DNA from: Gerris lacustris
Lineage: Eukaryota; Arthropoda; Insecta; Hemiptera; Gerridae
Assembly (NCBI GenBank): GCA_951217055.1
Contig: OX578284.1
Coordinates: 18,982,187 to 19,046,186 of the forward strand
Length of the DNA: 64,000 bases
Direction: 5' to 3'
Shown: positions 1 through 11,330 of the stretch, one piece after another
Numbering within the stretch: the first letter of the stretch is position 1
Layout: the number at the start of each line of letters is the position of its first letter
The notes under the pieces: model-generated
Told to the model about the DNA's origin: nothing
What the model saw: the letters and a program-made list of their open reading frames with translations, nothing else
Database searches by the model: none
Position numbers and translations under genes: made by a program

Positions 1-133
1 TGAGGGACAGACGCGGAACCAAATATTTTCCCTGATGCCTGGAAAGGATTTCTGTCTTAGAATTTTTGAAATCGAAGACATAAAATATTTTCGTTCTTCA
101 GAACGATCACATAGCTTCGGTAAACTCTGAAGC
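1..133 (-). repeat. Family A repeat, partial, cut by window start
   Basis: Hairpin-end part of the dispersed A family. It reads through the conserved segment with 'ccctgatg' and 'gaaatcg' and ends in a degraded copy of the terminal hairpin (cttcggtaa..tctgaagc). No coding potential. The same sequence recurs at 43199-43790 and elsewhere. Confidence 0.7.
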
Positions 134-235
134 AAACTTAATAAATATCGTTGGAACAGTTTTTTATAATTTTCTTAGTTTTGGGCCGCTTACCCCAAAG
201 CACACTATAAACCTTGATGTAGGGTGCTAATGTAA

Positions 236-802
236 TAGTACATTACGCGTCAAGTGCGGAAAGTAGCATTTTGCATGCGAGTGTGGAGTTTGCACCCGAG
301 CGATAGCGAGGGTAGTAAAACCACACGAGCAATGCAAAATGCCGTTTTCGCACGAGTTGCGTACCGTACTTTATCTACGATTGTTAGATTTAAATAATAA
401 ATTCAGAAAAAAATAAACTTGCTGTATGTAAGTTCGTATCTCTCTCTTGATAAAGATGGCATTTATTCTTGAGTTGTATTTTTTTGCCGAATTAATTATT
501 TCTAGAGGAGTATTATTCTCCACATTTTCGTCAAAGTCACTTGATTCACTTATTGTTTTTCACTAAAAACTTGATATAAACTCGTTATTTTATTATAAGA
601 ACTGCAAATTAGTTTTTTTAAATGTAAACAAACTCTAAAGCTTAAGAATTCCTCTTCTTTACCGCCCTAGTGTGGTAAAGAAGAGGAATTATTCAGAACT
701 ATGAGACGTGCATGCACAATGAATACAAGTACGTAAATAATCACTTTCTACGCATCTAAACAAAGATATAATGTTTATATTTCGTATCAATCGTAGATAA
801 AA
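236..802 (-). repeat. Family L repeat, copy 1
   Basis: Reverse-complement match along its length to 56204-56786. One half is an imperfect fold-back of about 50-bp arms around 'gcattttgcat'. The other half starts at TTTATCTACGATTG and holds a hairpin with 17-bp arms at 647-690. The short ORF of copy 2 has lost its ATG here (ATAAG), while the rest of that stretch stays alignable. Class uncertain; a non-autonomous derivative of a larger element is my inference. Confidence 0.7.
647..690. repeat. Conserved hairpin in family L
   Basis: Arms 647-663 and 674-690 are perfect 17-bp complements, and the loop carries CTAG. Copy 2 has the equivalent hairpin with loop acgctagcgc. Copy 3 keeps only ccgccctagtgcgg. 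Confidence 0.75.
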
Positions 803-1614
803 CATATTACATGTTAATAACGATGATACCCAGAAGGCAGACAACTTGTGTGCAGTGATAGAGTAACGAGTATGGTTGTGAAGCAGTTATAGTTATTAAC
901 CACCTCATCGTAACCTTTAGTTTGGCTTTATCGTTACGTATTAATGAAAAATGGTGTGCAAAGTAGAGAGCAATGGTTATGAACTATAAAGTTATTTGAT
1001 ATCAGGGTTTACTCAGCAACAGGTTAACAGCAGAAAGATTATTCTACAATAACAGGTTATTTATTACAATTATTTTATTTTGCCACACCTCTAATAACCA
1101 CCTAAATTATTATATATAATGTTGGGTTTACACTGGTAATAAACCCTTCTAAGCAGAAAAGAGGTTTATACTAGAATTATTGTGACAGCCCTGCATCACT
1201 CACACTACAAATAATTTGCTGTGTTTTTTGTGTGTAATTGGCTATGTAGAGCCAGGAGTAGACTAAACTACACCAATTCCAGATCAGAGATGCTTGTACC
1301 AGTAAAACTTTAAAAACTTTAACGGAATACAGATGCTTAAAATTAGAAGTAGAAAAAGTTGTGAACTACAAGTTAGTTTTAATTCTGAATATTATTTAGT
1401 ATTTAGTGAAAAACAAAAAAAATCCATAATTAATATTGACAAGGAAACAATGAAAGCGGTTGTTGCGTCCACAGAACTGTATACCTTCTTGTTACTTTTT
1501 GTCTGTGACTTTATCAAATTTAAATTGAGCTCTAAGAAAAATCTCTCCTTTTTTAATAATATTAAAAATATCCAATAAATGGGCTTCAAATTGGGTTTAA
1601 ACTACTATCAGAAC
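803..1614. other. No gene seen
   Basis: AT-rich DNA with short chance ORFs only (for example 1333-1578, low-complexity composition). No repeat boundary recognised. Confidence 0.5.
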
Positions 1615-1840
1615 TATACTCTTTTTACAATTAGTATTAACTTTTGACAGCGTGGGAAAAAAATATGGAGAGGAGCCAATGAGAACACCGTATTTTGAAT
1701 TCGAAAAAGTCGGGCCAACTAGGCAAATAAAAATGTCACTGGCTCCACCCGTCCCACAGACCTAGTGGCTTTATTTTTCTCCTCATTTAGGTTGGCCAAT
1801 CTGAGTGTCAAAAGTTAATACTAATTGTAAAAAGAGTATA
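1615..1840. mobile_element. Family K MITE with 35-bp perfect TIRs
   Basis: The first 35 bases (TATACTCTTTTTACAATTAG...) are the exact reverse complement of the last 35. The outermost TA on both sides may be a TA target duplication. There is no ORF, so it is a non-autonomous DNA transposon. Partial relatives lie at 25092-25258 and 25789-25924. Confidence 0.8.
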
Positions 1841-2033
1841 CCTCTGATCACATATTCTGAATTAAAATTGTGAATAGTTCTTCAGATAAAATAAGATTTA
1901 TTCTAAAATTATCAGTAAAAGCAAAAAAATGTTTATGAATATTTTACAACCTTACCAAGTTTGGAGCTAGGAGGCCTGACATTAATAATATCATATTTTA
2001 AAAGAAATTGTTATAAACGTTGTTTTCGTTTAT

Positions 2034-2623
2034 TACTTTCTCATATAATATAAAGAGAAAGTATTGTGATGACGCGAAAAATCGATTTTGAGATTTTGAT
2101 GGATTTACTCGTTTTGAGTTCCCCTGCGTCCAAAAATGTCTGTCTGTGCAGACGCCTGTAGCCTAAATTACTGGGCCGATTTTGAAGAAATTTGGCATAC
2201 ATGTTCAGAAAAATCATACCCCCAGGCGCTACAATTTTAGCTACAAATTTGGGGGCGCTACCCCCTAAAAACTTTGAAAAAACGTGAAAAAAATAATTCA
2301 CGAAAACTGTTCCGACAATTTTGTTTAAAAAATTCTAAAATTTAGTCCATTAAAATAGGTACATATCTAACGATATATGCCGTTTTCCTGGGAAAAGTCT
2401 AGTTCTTGAGAAAATAGCTTTAAACGCGGACGGAGTTCGATTCCCCACCAAGGAGAAGTTATTTTTTGACAAATGGTTATTTTTATGATACATTTTGATA
2501 TTATGTTTAATATTAATTAATTGCACCTATGAAAACTAATGAATGGAAAACAATGGGCTAAGTAATTATGAACTCGTCTATGAGAATGTTTGTCTGAGTT
2601 GCCTCTGACCGTTTTTTTTTTAA
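2034..2623 (+). repeat. Family B repeat, copy 1
   Basis: Starts at tactttctcatata followed by agagaaagtattgtgatg and ends near tatgagaatgtttgtctgag, giving inverted termini. It contains a B-box-like segment (gttcgattcc) near 2427. No ORF of significance. Confidence 0.7.
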
Positions 2624-2639
2624 ACGTTATTTAGGCCCA

Positions 2640-2902
2640 CTTAAAGCTTTATCACTTCATAGCGGTGTCTTCATATAGGTAAAAAAATATTTGTTTCATC
2701 AAATATATGAAAATGGCATTTTTCCCCGTCCTGGATTTCTACTTTTAAATTTGAAATTCATGTTTACGCGAACGCTTGGACCAATAACGCTACCCTACAA
2801 ACTTAGCCTTGGCATTGGTAAAACGAACATTTGTACCAAATTCCAACTAAATCATTCAAATTTTACTCAAGTTGCTGACAGACAGACAGATCACACAACT
2901 TG
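2640..2902 (-). repeat. Family A variant, fragment
   Basis: Carries the A-variant segment also seen at 4430-4700 and, reversed, at 41820-42060 (cttcatagcggtgtc, tttaaatttgaa, gcattggtaaaa). It ends in a short (GACA)n run. Confidence 0.6.
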
Positions 2903-3279
2903 CATATTTTGTTGAATCTAAGATGTTAACATTCGTTTCTTTGTTTGCCTACTCTATGATAGACTAGGTAAAAAAAACTTGGCTAAAACAATTATACAAT
3001 TTAATTGAGAGGAGAACGCCCGTACTTACATGTTATCAATTAGAAAGGAGGTTAATTTTCAGAACTGTTATAATGTGGGACATAATCTTTATGCTTACTA
3101 TGTTTTTAACTTAATTTTTGTTGTATGCGGGCAGACCCTCAGAAGAAATAGAGGTGGTTCGACTATTTCATTGATTTAGATAAGGTCAATGGGGATATAA
3201 TAAAGTAAGCCTCCAGGTTCCATTATAACTAAATGCTATGTAATAGCGATAACCTTGATAAATAATTAGATTCAATTTT

Positions 3280-4003
3280 TACTTTCTCATAAAGAGAAAG
3301 TATTGTGATGGCGCGAGTTTGATGGATTTACACGTTTTGAGATCCCTTTGTAACGGGGAAGCCAAGTCCAGAATATTATTTATTTTTTTCCAAAAATTCG
3401 AGCCTTTGCTAGCCTAAGGTCTACACTGCTTTCCTAGAATATTCTGGACTTGGCTTCCCCGTTACACCTTGATGCTGATCCCAAAAAAGTGGGTTTTGAA
3501 AAATGTGTTTGTCGTCTGAGCAGACACGTGGAGCCTAAAATACTATGCCGATTTCGATTAAATTTGGCATAACAATTTTAAGAAATCATACCCCGAGGCG
3601 AAATCGCGCGATGAATTTTAATTTTAACTCCAAATTTGGGAGCGCTAACCCCCAAAAATCTGAAAAAACATGAAAAAATAATTCTCGAAATCGGTTCCAA
3701 CGATTTTTATTAAAAAATTCCTATAATGATGTCCATTTAAGTACGAATATAAGAATATGAGCCGTTTTCCCGAAAAATCTATTGATCCTCAGAAAGTAGC
3801 TATAAACTCAAAGGGTGAGAAGTGGAGTACGATTCCCTGCTAGGGAGAAGTTATTTTTATGTTACATTTTGGTATAATGTTTAATTATAATTCAATGTAA
3901 ATACGAAAACTCAAAACAACTAAATAAATAGAAAACACTGGACCATGTAATTATGTACTAGTATATGAAAGTTTCTTAAATGAGTTGTAACGGAAAGATT
4001 TTT
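3280..4003 (+). repeat. Family B repeat, copy 2, with nested MITE
   Basis: Same termini and internal order as the 2034 and 7045 copies, but split by a 118-bp inverted-repeat insertion at 3349-3466. The B-box region is degraded (gtacgattcc). Confidence 0.7.
3349..3466. mobile_element. 118-bp MITE nested in family B
   Basis: Begins TGTAACGGGGAAGCCAAGTC and ends with its exact reverse complement; the arms are about 29 bp and perfect. It is flanked by CCTT on both sides (3345-3348, 3467-3470), a 4-bp target duplication absent from uninterrupted family B copies. Confidence 0.85.
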
Positions 4004-4078
4004 AAATAACATGTTTAAATTAAATATAAATAATTAAAATAGATACTCTGGAATATAAATTAAAGTTCACTGTGTATA

Positions 4079-4696
4079 CAGGGTGGTCCAAAAGTCCCCC
4101 CCCCCCCCCCCCTCTTAACTTTTGAACGGTGAGATAAATTAATGAAACTTGAGGGATCCGTACCATGTAAATGGAAGTTAGTTTTCATGCAATCGCGCAG
4201 TAGGGGCAACAACCCACTTTGCCCCAAGGCCCCCAACTTCAAAATTTCAAATTGGAGTGTATATGTTAGATAGCATATGTGGATTCTATACAGTGAAAAA
4301 TAGACTGCCAATTAGTGTGGCACATAGCTTCCTCGCATCCTATCATATACTTTATTGTTATAATGATTATTGTGTAAAAACTATTAATAATTTTTGCGAT
4401 CTTTAACACTTCATAGCGGTGTCGCTGTTGGATTTACTGAAAAATTGTATTTGAAAAATATGCTTGTCTCATTGAATAGATGAAGTCAGATTTTTTTCCC
4501 GACCTAAAATTCCAATTTTAAATTTGAAGTTCACGTTTACGCGAGCGTTGCTCGTGAACGCTTCGTCGGATAATGTTGTCCAACGAACTCGTCCTGAGCA
4601 TTGGTAAAATGAACATGTCTACCAAATTTTATCAAAATCGGTTGACATTTACTCAAGTTATCGTCGCACGTTTCAAAATTCGCGGACACACAGACC

Positions 4697-4748
<52 letters not shown>

Positions 4749-5160
4749 CGAGACCAAAAATGTTCCCTGATGTCTGAAACGGATTTCTGTCTTGGAATTT
4801 TTAAAATCGGAGGCATAAAAGTTTTTCGTTCTCAAAAGTGAACACAATGCTTCCGTTACCTTCGGTAAGCTCGGAAGCAATAATAAAGTTTTACTTGAAA
4901 CTTTTTTCTATCTCCAATTTTTGTTTGAATAAAAATTTTAATATTTTTTACCGTAGAATCTAAATATGCTATAAAAAATATGCACTCCAATTTGAAATTT
5001 TTAAGTTGGGTGGCCTGGGGGCAAAGTGGGGGATTGCCTCTAGTGCGCGATTGCATGAAAACTAACTTCCGTTTACATGACATGGATCCCCCAAGTTTCA
5101 TTAATTTATCTCAAACCGATCAAAAGTTAAGAGGGGGGGGGAGACTTTTGGACCACCCGT
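4079..5160. mobile_element. Fold-back mariner-like MITE, split by family A
   Basis: Left end CAGGGTGGTCCAAAAGTC follows TA. The right end is the reverse complement (gacttttggaccacccg) followed by TA. Arms are about 200 bp (4079-4297 and 4945-5160) and diverged in poly-C/poly-G length. A family A variant (4302-4880) occupies the middle. TIR sequence and TA flanks suggest the Tc1/mariner superfamily. Confidence 0.7.
4302..4880 (-). repeat. Family A variant copy inside fold-back element
   Basis: Starts agactgccaattagtgtggc and ends at the hairpin gcttccg..cggaagc. Its middle differs from standard A and matches 41673-42200. It contains a (GACA)n microsatellite at about 4689-4747. The ORFs here are translations of that microsatellite. 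Confidence 0.75.
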
Positions 5161-5400
5161 ATAAGAAATTATTGCTATATTTTGTCGTAGCTATATTTTT
5201 ATTTATCACCGGTGCAGAAAAACTCTCTGGGTTCATTCACAAAGAGGTGAAACACATTTCAAGCTAAAGATCACAACGACAGATGTATATATGATGTAAT
5301 AGATCGAGAGAATAAAAAACTACAAGTATTAGAGGTGTAAAATATTATGTTCATAAACAATAATCATAAATAACAAAACCAATTCTGTTTATAAAAAAAT

Positions 5401-5910
5401 ACCGAGACTAAACTAAGACGAAATTTCTCATTTAAGAGTTCATTATTACTTAGCCCAGTGATTTCCATTTATTAGTTTTCGTATGCACATTTAATTATTA
5501 TTGAACAATTTATCAAAATGTATCATAAAAATAACTTCTCCTCGGCAGGGAATCGAACCCGGCCTCTCTCCATCCACGTTTAAAGCAATTTTCTCAGAAA
5601 CAAGATTTTTTCCGGGAAAACGGCTAATATCGTTAGATTTGTATTTAAATGGACTACATTTTCGAATTTTGTAATCAAAATCGTCGTTATTTTTTTCAAA
5701 GTTTTTGTAGGGTAGCGCCCCCAAATAGGAAGATCGATTTCACCTCGGGGTATATGATTTTTCTGAACATGTATGCCAAATTTCGTCAGAATTGGCCTAT
5801 TATTTTAGGCTCCTGGCGTCTGCACAGCACAGGCAGAGGACCTCCAAAAAATACCACCAAAATCGAATTTTCGTGCTATCACAATACTTTCTCTTTTTAT
5901 AAGAAAATAA
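5401..5910 (-). repeat. Family B repeat, copy 3
   Basis: Reverse orientation: starts at ccgagac and ends in atactttctc. The B-box reads gaatcgaaccc on this strand. The 126-aa ORF at 5649-6029 runs out of this repeat and is not a gene. Confidence 0.7.
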
Positions 5911-6069
5911 AAAGTGCTATAGGAAATCCCAAAAATCGTAGGACCAGTATCGCCAATAAACGTAATACCTACCTATTAAGGTTTTCATGGTTTAATTCCT
6001 TATTGCAACCAAAGATTTTCAGCAAATAATATCTCTCTAAAGTAATAAACTTCTAAATAAATCAAATAA

Positions 6070-6346
6070 TATAAATTGTCTCCACGTAATATGACTAATT
6101 TATTTATTTTATACTACAAAGCAGCTTTCAGCCTTCATAAGGCCATCATCAGTGTCGGAATGTGGAAGAAGTAAAGTTACATTAAACATATGAAAAGTTA
6201 ATGAGTGAGTCTAGTTTACTTTATGTCGGAGATCACTTAACTCTACTTCTTCCACATTCCGGCACTGATGATGGCCTATTGAAGGCTGAAAGCTGCTTTA
6301 TATTATAAAATAAACAAATTAGTTTACGCGGAGAAACAATTTATAT
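6070..6346. mobile_element. Fold-back element, about 277 bp
   Basis: Arms of about 110 bp (6070-6180 and 6237-6346) are inverted copies; they share ataaattgt at the tips and gcagctttcagcctt inside. Spacer about 56 bp. No ORF. Confidence 0.75.
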
Positions 6347-7044
6347 TAGATATTCCTTAAGATGATCTTCGACCTCCATAGACTCTGCCATATCTACGTT
6401 CTAAATAAATGATATTGTTATATTATATTTTATAATTATTTTGTACTGTACAACAATAGTACAAGTGCATTAGCTTTTGGTCATGTGTGGTCTCAATCTA
6501 GAGTGAGTTAATAAAACGGTCAGCTTAGGCTACTGTTTCAATCCTTCTTAGAAAATTAAACAAATCTCTGCTCTTTTAAACAGCTGTTCAATAGTAGAGC
6601 AACAATAATACTGCAGGTGTCAATGACCAGATTATTAAGAACAAATCAATACTATAATAAAGTCACAGTCATCTTCTGAATATTACCTTTAGATTAGGCG
6701 ATTAAAATTAGCTTATGGAGAATAAGATTGACTATGCTTTCTACCATAGAAAGAAAAATAATAGAATTTAATTTAATTTATGAGTGTGAGAGTATTTCAG
6801 ACAAAATCTAATATAATTGTCTAATATTATTAATAACTGTAGAGGTAACAGAGAATGTCCGATATTCTGTTCGAGAATGTCGAAATCGAAATTTTTGTAT
6901 TTAGACATATGGAAATTTCCAAAACAAAGGTACATACTATAAAAGCAAAAGTGAAAAGTTTTAAATTAAAGAGCAGTAGGCGTGATTGTATCTCGGACAT
7001 TATCAATGTTATTTGAAAAAATCTTTTGTTTTTTCGTCTTATTA
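6347..7044. other. No gene seen
   Basis: AT-rich sequence. The 84-aa reverse ORF (6830-7084) has biased composition and runs into the next repeat, so it is not called. Confidence 0.5.
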
Positions 7045-7699
7045 TTACTTTCTCATATAAAGAAAAAGTATTGTGATGGCGCAAAAATTCGATTTTGAGA
7101 TTTTGATGGATTTACACGTTTTGAGGTCCCCTGAGTCCAAAAAAGTGGTTTTTAAAAAATGTCTGTCTGTCTGTCGTCTGTCTGTCGTCTGTCGTCTGTC
7201 GTCTGTCGTCTGTCGTCTGTCGTCTGTGCAGACGCCTGGAGCCTAAACTGCTGGGCCGATTTTGACGAAATTTAACATACATGTTCAGAAAAATCATACC
7301 CCGAGGCGAAATCGAGAAATGAATTTTAGCTCTAATTTTGGGGGCGCTACCCCCCAAAAACTCTGAAAAAACATGAAAAAAAATTATTTATCGAAAACGG
7401 TTTCGACGATTTTGATTAAAAAATTCTAAAATGTAGTCCATTTAAATACCAATCTAATGATATAAGCCGTTTTCCCGGGAAAAATCTAGATCCTGAGAAA
7501 ATAGCTTAAAACGCGGACTGAGAGAGCCCGGGTTCGATTCCCCGCACAGGGGAAGTTATTTTTATGATAAATATTCATGAAATGTTCAATAATTATTAAT
7601 TGTACATACAAAACTAATAAATAGGATACACTGGGCTAAGTATTTATGAACTTTTATATGAGAAAGTTTGTCTGAGTTGTCTCGGACCGATTTTTTTTT
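7045..7699 (+). repeat. Family B repeat, copy 4 (best preserved)
   Basis: Order: ttactttctcatata with an adjacent small hairpin, a (GTCT/GTC)n microsatellite at 7160-7228, a segment with ctgggccgattttgacg, then the B-box region gcccgggttcgattcccc at about 7527, ending with tatatgagaaagtttgtctg. The GGTTCGATTCC core matches the Pol III B-box, but no good A-box is visible. Confidence 0.75.
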
Positions 7700-8115
7700 A
7701 TTTTCTTTCCCGCTGGTGCCGAAACTTATTATTTCTTTATATAATATTGTTTTTAATTCGTTGTTAATTGTATTTATTAAAAGAAAAAGTATCAAATCAA
7801 GGAAAGAAACAGTTTTCGCCGCGGTGCTTCCATGATTTAATTTAATAAAGAATCTCTCACGATGATTTCCGGATCCGAATTATACGCGTCATCCATTTAA
7901 TGCACAGTTCTGAACAAAAGGTTTCAAAGAAAACAATTGAGTTAGGATTGCAGGTTGCACCTTTTCCCCTAAAGGTGAAGCGCCGGTGACGGACCACAGG
8001 TTGTAGTTCCCACTCCTGAGGCGCCTGTGAGAACGAGGTGGTGGGTTCAAGCCGGTGATGCAGCTAGTCGAGGAGTCAGTCATTGTGTAGCACTGAACGG
8101 GCTAGCAGTTCTACG

Positions 8116-8275
8116 ATGCCGTCGGGTCGTAACGAGTCTCGCCACTACGTGGATCCGTGGGATGTCGAGAACTACGTGTATCTCAGAACTGCTCTAGCTC
8201 CAGCTAAGCAGCAGCAGCAAAGGCGAAGGAGATCAGTGGCTTTCCACTCGGCAGTACGATATGCTTCTTATCCTG
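8116..8275 (+). CDS. Candidate first coding exon, unrecognised protein
   Basis: The ATG at 8116 opens a frame of about 53 residues up to a possible splice donor (CTG|GTAAAC) at 8275/8276; unspliced, the frame stops at 8307. The peptide includes DPWDVENYVYL, a run of four Gln and then four Arg. Base composition is clearly more GC-rich than the flanks, as is the presumed 5' leader from about 7960. I do not recognise the protein. No second exon was found in the window, so the function is unknown. It could instead be a GC-rich repeat fragment. Confidence 0.4.
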
Positions 8276-8309
8276 GTAAACCTTCTTTTTCTCTTCAAAT
8301 TCAATAAAA

Positions 8310-9120
8310 AGATTTCCCTGTCATCTGTTTGATCTACTGATAAATTTGTATCTAGAAAAATTTAAAAGAACGACTATTGGTTTTTCTCTAATGCATTATA
8401 CAACTTTGATAGAATTTAAGAGGTTTAACTGATTGTAATATTAACGTGCCTGAATTTCAACGATGGATAGTAAAAAATTGTATCAATTTCAATCAGAATT
8501 TCAAGGATGGATAATCAAAAATTCAATCAATAGTAATTGCGATAAATGATTAAACATATTAAAGAATATTAGACTTATTTGAACAGTTGGCTTGTTCCCT
8601 TATCAACTACATATAACCCTTATATTCCAACTAACCCTTATCAACTATAACCCTTATCAACTATAACGAATAAATCACGTAACATCAATCGTTTAGGGTT
8701 GAAGATGCCGTAGAACAATTAAACTACAGTTCTATGTTATTTTCAATATGATATTTTAACCTGCGAAATTGAATAAGTTAAAGTGTCCAAATTTTATTCG
8801 TGCTAAAGATGAGTGTTCATTTATTGAATTTTGCATTTAGGGAAACCAGCTTTGTTTCCATTTTTAAAGTAGCAGTGACTCGGCAATCAAACTATTCATT
8901 GGTATTATTTCACAGGGTTTTCTGTATTTTTAAAATAAATAAATAAATATACTAGGATGAGTAATATGTAATAAAGATGAAATAATGGTATGTTCTTAAC
9001 ATTTAAACAGGCAATTCGTCAATAAAGTTAACCAAATATCGATAATAATAGAAATAATTTAACTAAACTGTAGAAACATCTGTTAAATTTGCAATGTCGC
9101 GGACAAATTTTTAAATATGG
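8310..9120. other. No gene seen; possible intron
   Basis: AT-rich. Short repeats of acccttat and tatcaact occur near 8600-8665. If 8116-8275 is an exon, this would be intron. Confidence 0.45.
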
Positions 9121-9128
9121 CTAGAAAC

Positions 9129-10370
9129 TAGGGATGGGCGGAACGGAACGTAACTATAAAAATAACTAGTTCCAGTGTTGGAACGGTTCCAATCGTTCCA
9201 AGATTTCATGGAACTACGTTATTTTTGGAACGACTTTGAAGTTTTTATTTTACTGTCGAGTTTCATTTAGTTAATAAATTTTTATTGTTTGAATTCGATA
9301 CAAATTTGTTACCACCATTTTACAAAAAAATAATATCTTTTAAGAATTATCGAGCAAAATAATACGAAACGTAACTGATTAAAGAGGAAACGGAAACGAG
9401 AAAACAGTAACGAAACTAAACAACTAACTTAAAGGGAACGTTAAAAACTCGTTTCTCTTGGCACGAAACTAATGATCTTCGTTCCAAGCGCCAATACGTA
9501 ACGTGTAACGTAACTGAAAAGACGAAACGGGAACGAGATAACGTAACGAAACTGTAACTCGGGGGGAACGTAAAAGATTCATTTCGCGAGGAACGAAAAC
9601 TATAGTTTCGTTCCAAGTTCCAGTTCCAGCCAAGCTGGAACGTAACGTGTGTGTCTTATGTTATCTTGTATAGTAGAGTAGAGTAATGGAGTGGGGATGA
9701 GAGCTCGAGTCTCGGAATCACTCCAGTTATAGTGAAGCGTTATCTTTTTCTCTTTCAGAGACATTGATGCCTCTTTGCCGCTTTTTTTCTTTTAGGTCCA
9801 TAGTCAACTTCCTCTTGTCACTTTCGCCCTTCGCCACTCGTTTCGTTTTCCGCTTTAGTAAATAGTTAGTAAAAATACGAAATAAACAGGTGAAATTTAA
9901 TTTGTTTTTTGTTTAGTTTTAGGATCTCATTATGGAAAGAACATATTCTAGTATTTAAAAATATTATTTATACTGGTATAAAATATACTTTTAAGTAGTT
10001 ACCATAATGTTGTATCATAAACATTTTTATTATACTGTTTACTTGCTTGCAATAAAAATATCACTATAAAAAAATATAAGATAAAAAGATAAATAAAGAG
10101 ATCTTAATAATATTATTATAAAGTTTGTATTTAATTTCAACTTTTCATCGTCAGCGTCAGTGAAGAGTGGAACTATTTAATAAAGAAACGAAACTTATTG
10201 CAGAACGAACATGGACTAGACTCAGGAACACGTGAAGTATAAGAGAAACTGTTTCTTTGGAACATAAACTGATACGTTCCAAAAATAACTAGTTCCTGGA
10301 ACTAGTTATTGGTTTGGAACGAAACGTTGTAACTCGTTCCACTCATGGAACCGTTCCTCCCATCCCTACA
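9129..10370. mobile_element. hAT-like non-autonomous DNA transposon
   Basis: Left TIR TAGGGATGGGCGGAACGG. The right end reversed reads TGTAGGGATGGGAGGAACGG. Flanks are ctagaaac (9121-9128) and gtagaaac (10371-10378), a 7/8 match consistent with an 8-bp hAT duplication. The interior is full of GGAACG/GTAACG motifs and has an imperfect tandem pair of about 140 bp (9369-9507 and 9508-9650). No transposase ORF. Confidence 0.75.
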
Positions 10371-10566
10371 GTAGAAACAGAATTCTTCCGGAGCTTTTAT
10401 AAAAGAGAGGTAAATCAATTTATTATTCATTCACGTACTTCTCAGGATTATTATTGATAATTTGTGATTTTTAAAAATCAATAAATTGGAGGGACATTAA
10501 TTCATACAGCCTTATTACAGCCTATTACCTGTGTTCAAATTATTAATATCTCGGTGGTATTATGGT

Positions 10567-10662
10567 ACTTGTTAATTAGAAGCCTTCCCTAAATGTTAGA
10601 GGTAGTTAGAGATCACCTCTAACTTTTAGGGAGGGCTCCTAATCTAATTAACTAGTACCATA
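10567..10662. repeat. Inverted repeat (fold-back)
   Basis: Arms of about 42-45 bp share atggtact..ttaattag and ccctaaa.gttagaggt, with a spacer of about 11 bp. Probably a small MITE; no target duplication settled. Confidence 0.65.
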
Positions 10663-10769
10663 AAATGTAATTGATGACACTCAATAGGTAAGGTGGATTA
10701 AAAATTTAATTTGCCGGCATTGGCTCTGTAAGCAGATTGTCGGTAACAAATACCTATCCTTAAAAACTC

Positions 10770-11330
10770 TCATCACAGTGTTAAATAGAACTCTCTATAA
10801 ACTAAGAACACTGCCATCACAGTGTTAAATGGAGCTCTCAAAGAACTAGGAACACTGTCGCCACAGTGTTAAATAGAACTCTCTAAGAACTAAGAACACT
10901 GCCGTCACAGTGTTAAATAGAACTCTCAAAGAACTAGGAACACTGTCGCCACAGTGTTAAATAGAACTCTCTATAAACTAAGAACACTGCCATCACAGTG
11001 TTAAATGGAACTCTCAAAGAACTAGGAACACTGTCGCCACAGTGTTAAATAGAACTCTCTAAGAACTAGGAACACTGTCGCCACAGTGTTAAATAGAACT
11101 CTCTATAAACTAATAACACTGCCATCACAGTGTTAAATGGATCTCTCAAAGAACTAGGAACACTGTCGCCACCACGCAGTGTTAAATAGAACTCTCTAAG
11201 AACACTGCCATCTTAGTTTTAAATAGAACTCTCAAAGAATACTGTCATCGCAGAGTTAAATAGAGCTAAAACTAACTCTCTAAGAAGTCTAATAACGCTG
11301 CCATCGCGGTATTAAATAGAACTCTCTTTA
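10770..11330 (+). repeat. Minisatellite, unit about 44 bp
   Basis: About 13 units built on cacagtgttaaatagaactc..aacactg. Neighbouring units alternate in sequence. Each junction contains AACACTG-N6-CAGTGTT, a 7-bp stem. The last three units decay. Confidence 0.85.

Noticed and set aside
5649..6029. 126-codon ORF
   Set aside because: Mostly family B sequence, whose other copies do not keep the frame.
10770..11330. CRISPR-like array
   Set aside because: Units are contiguous variants with no unique spacers, and this is eukaryotic DNA; a minisatellite.
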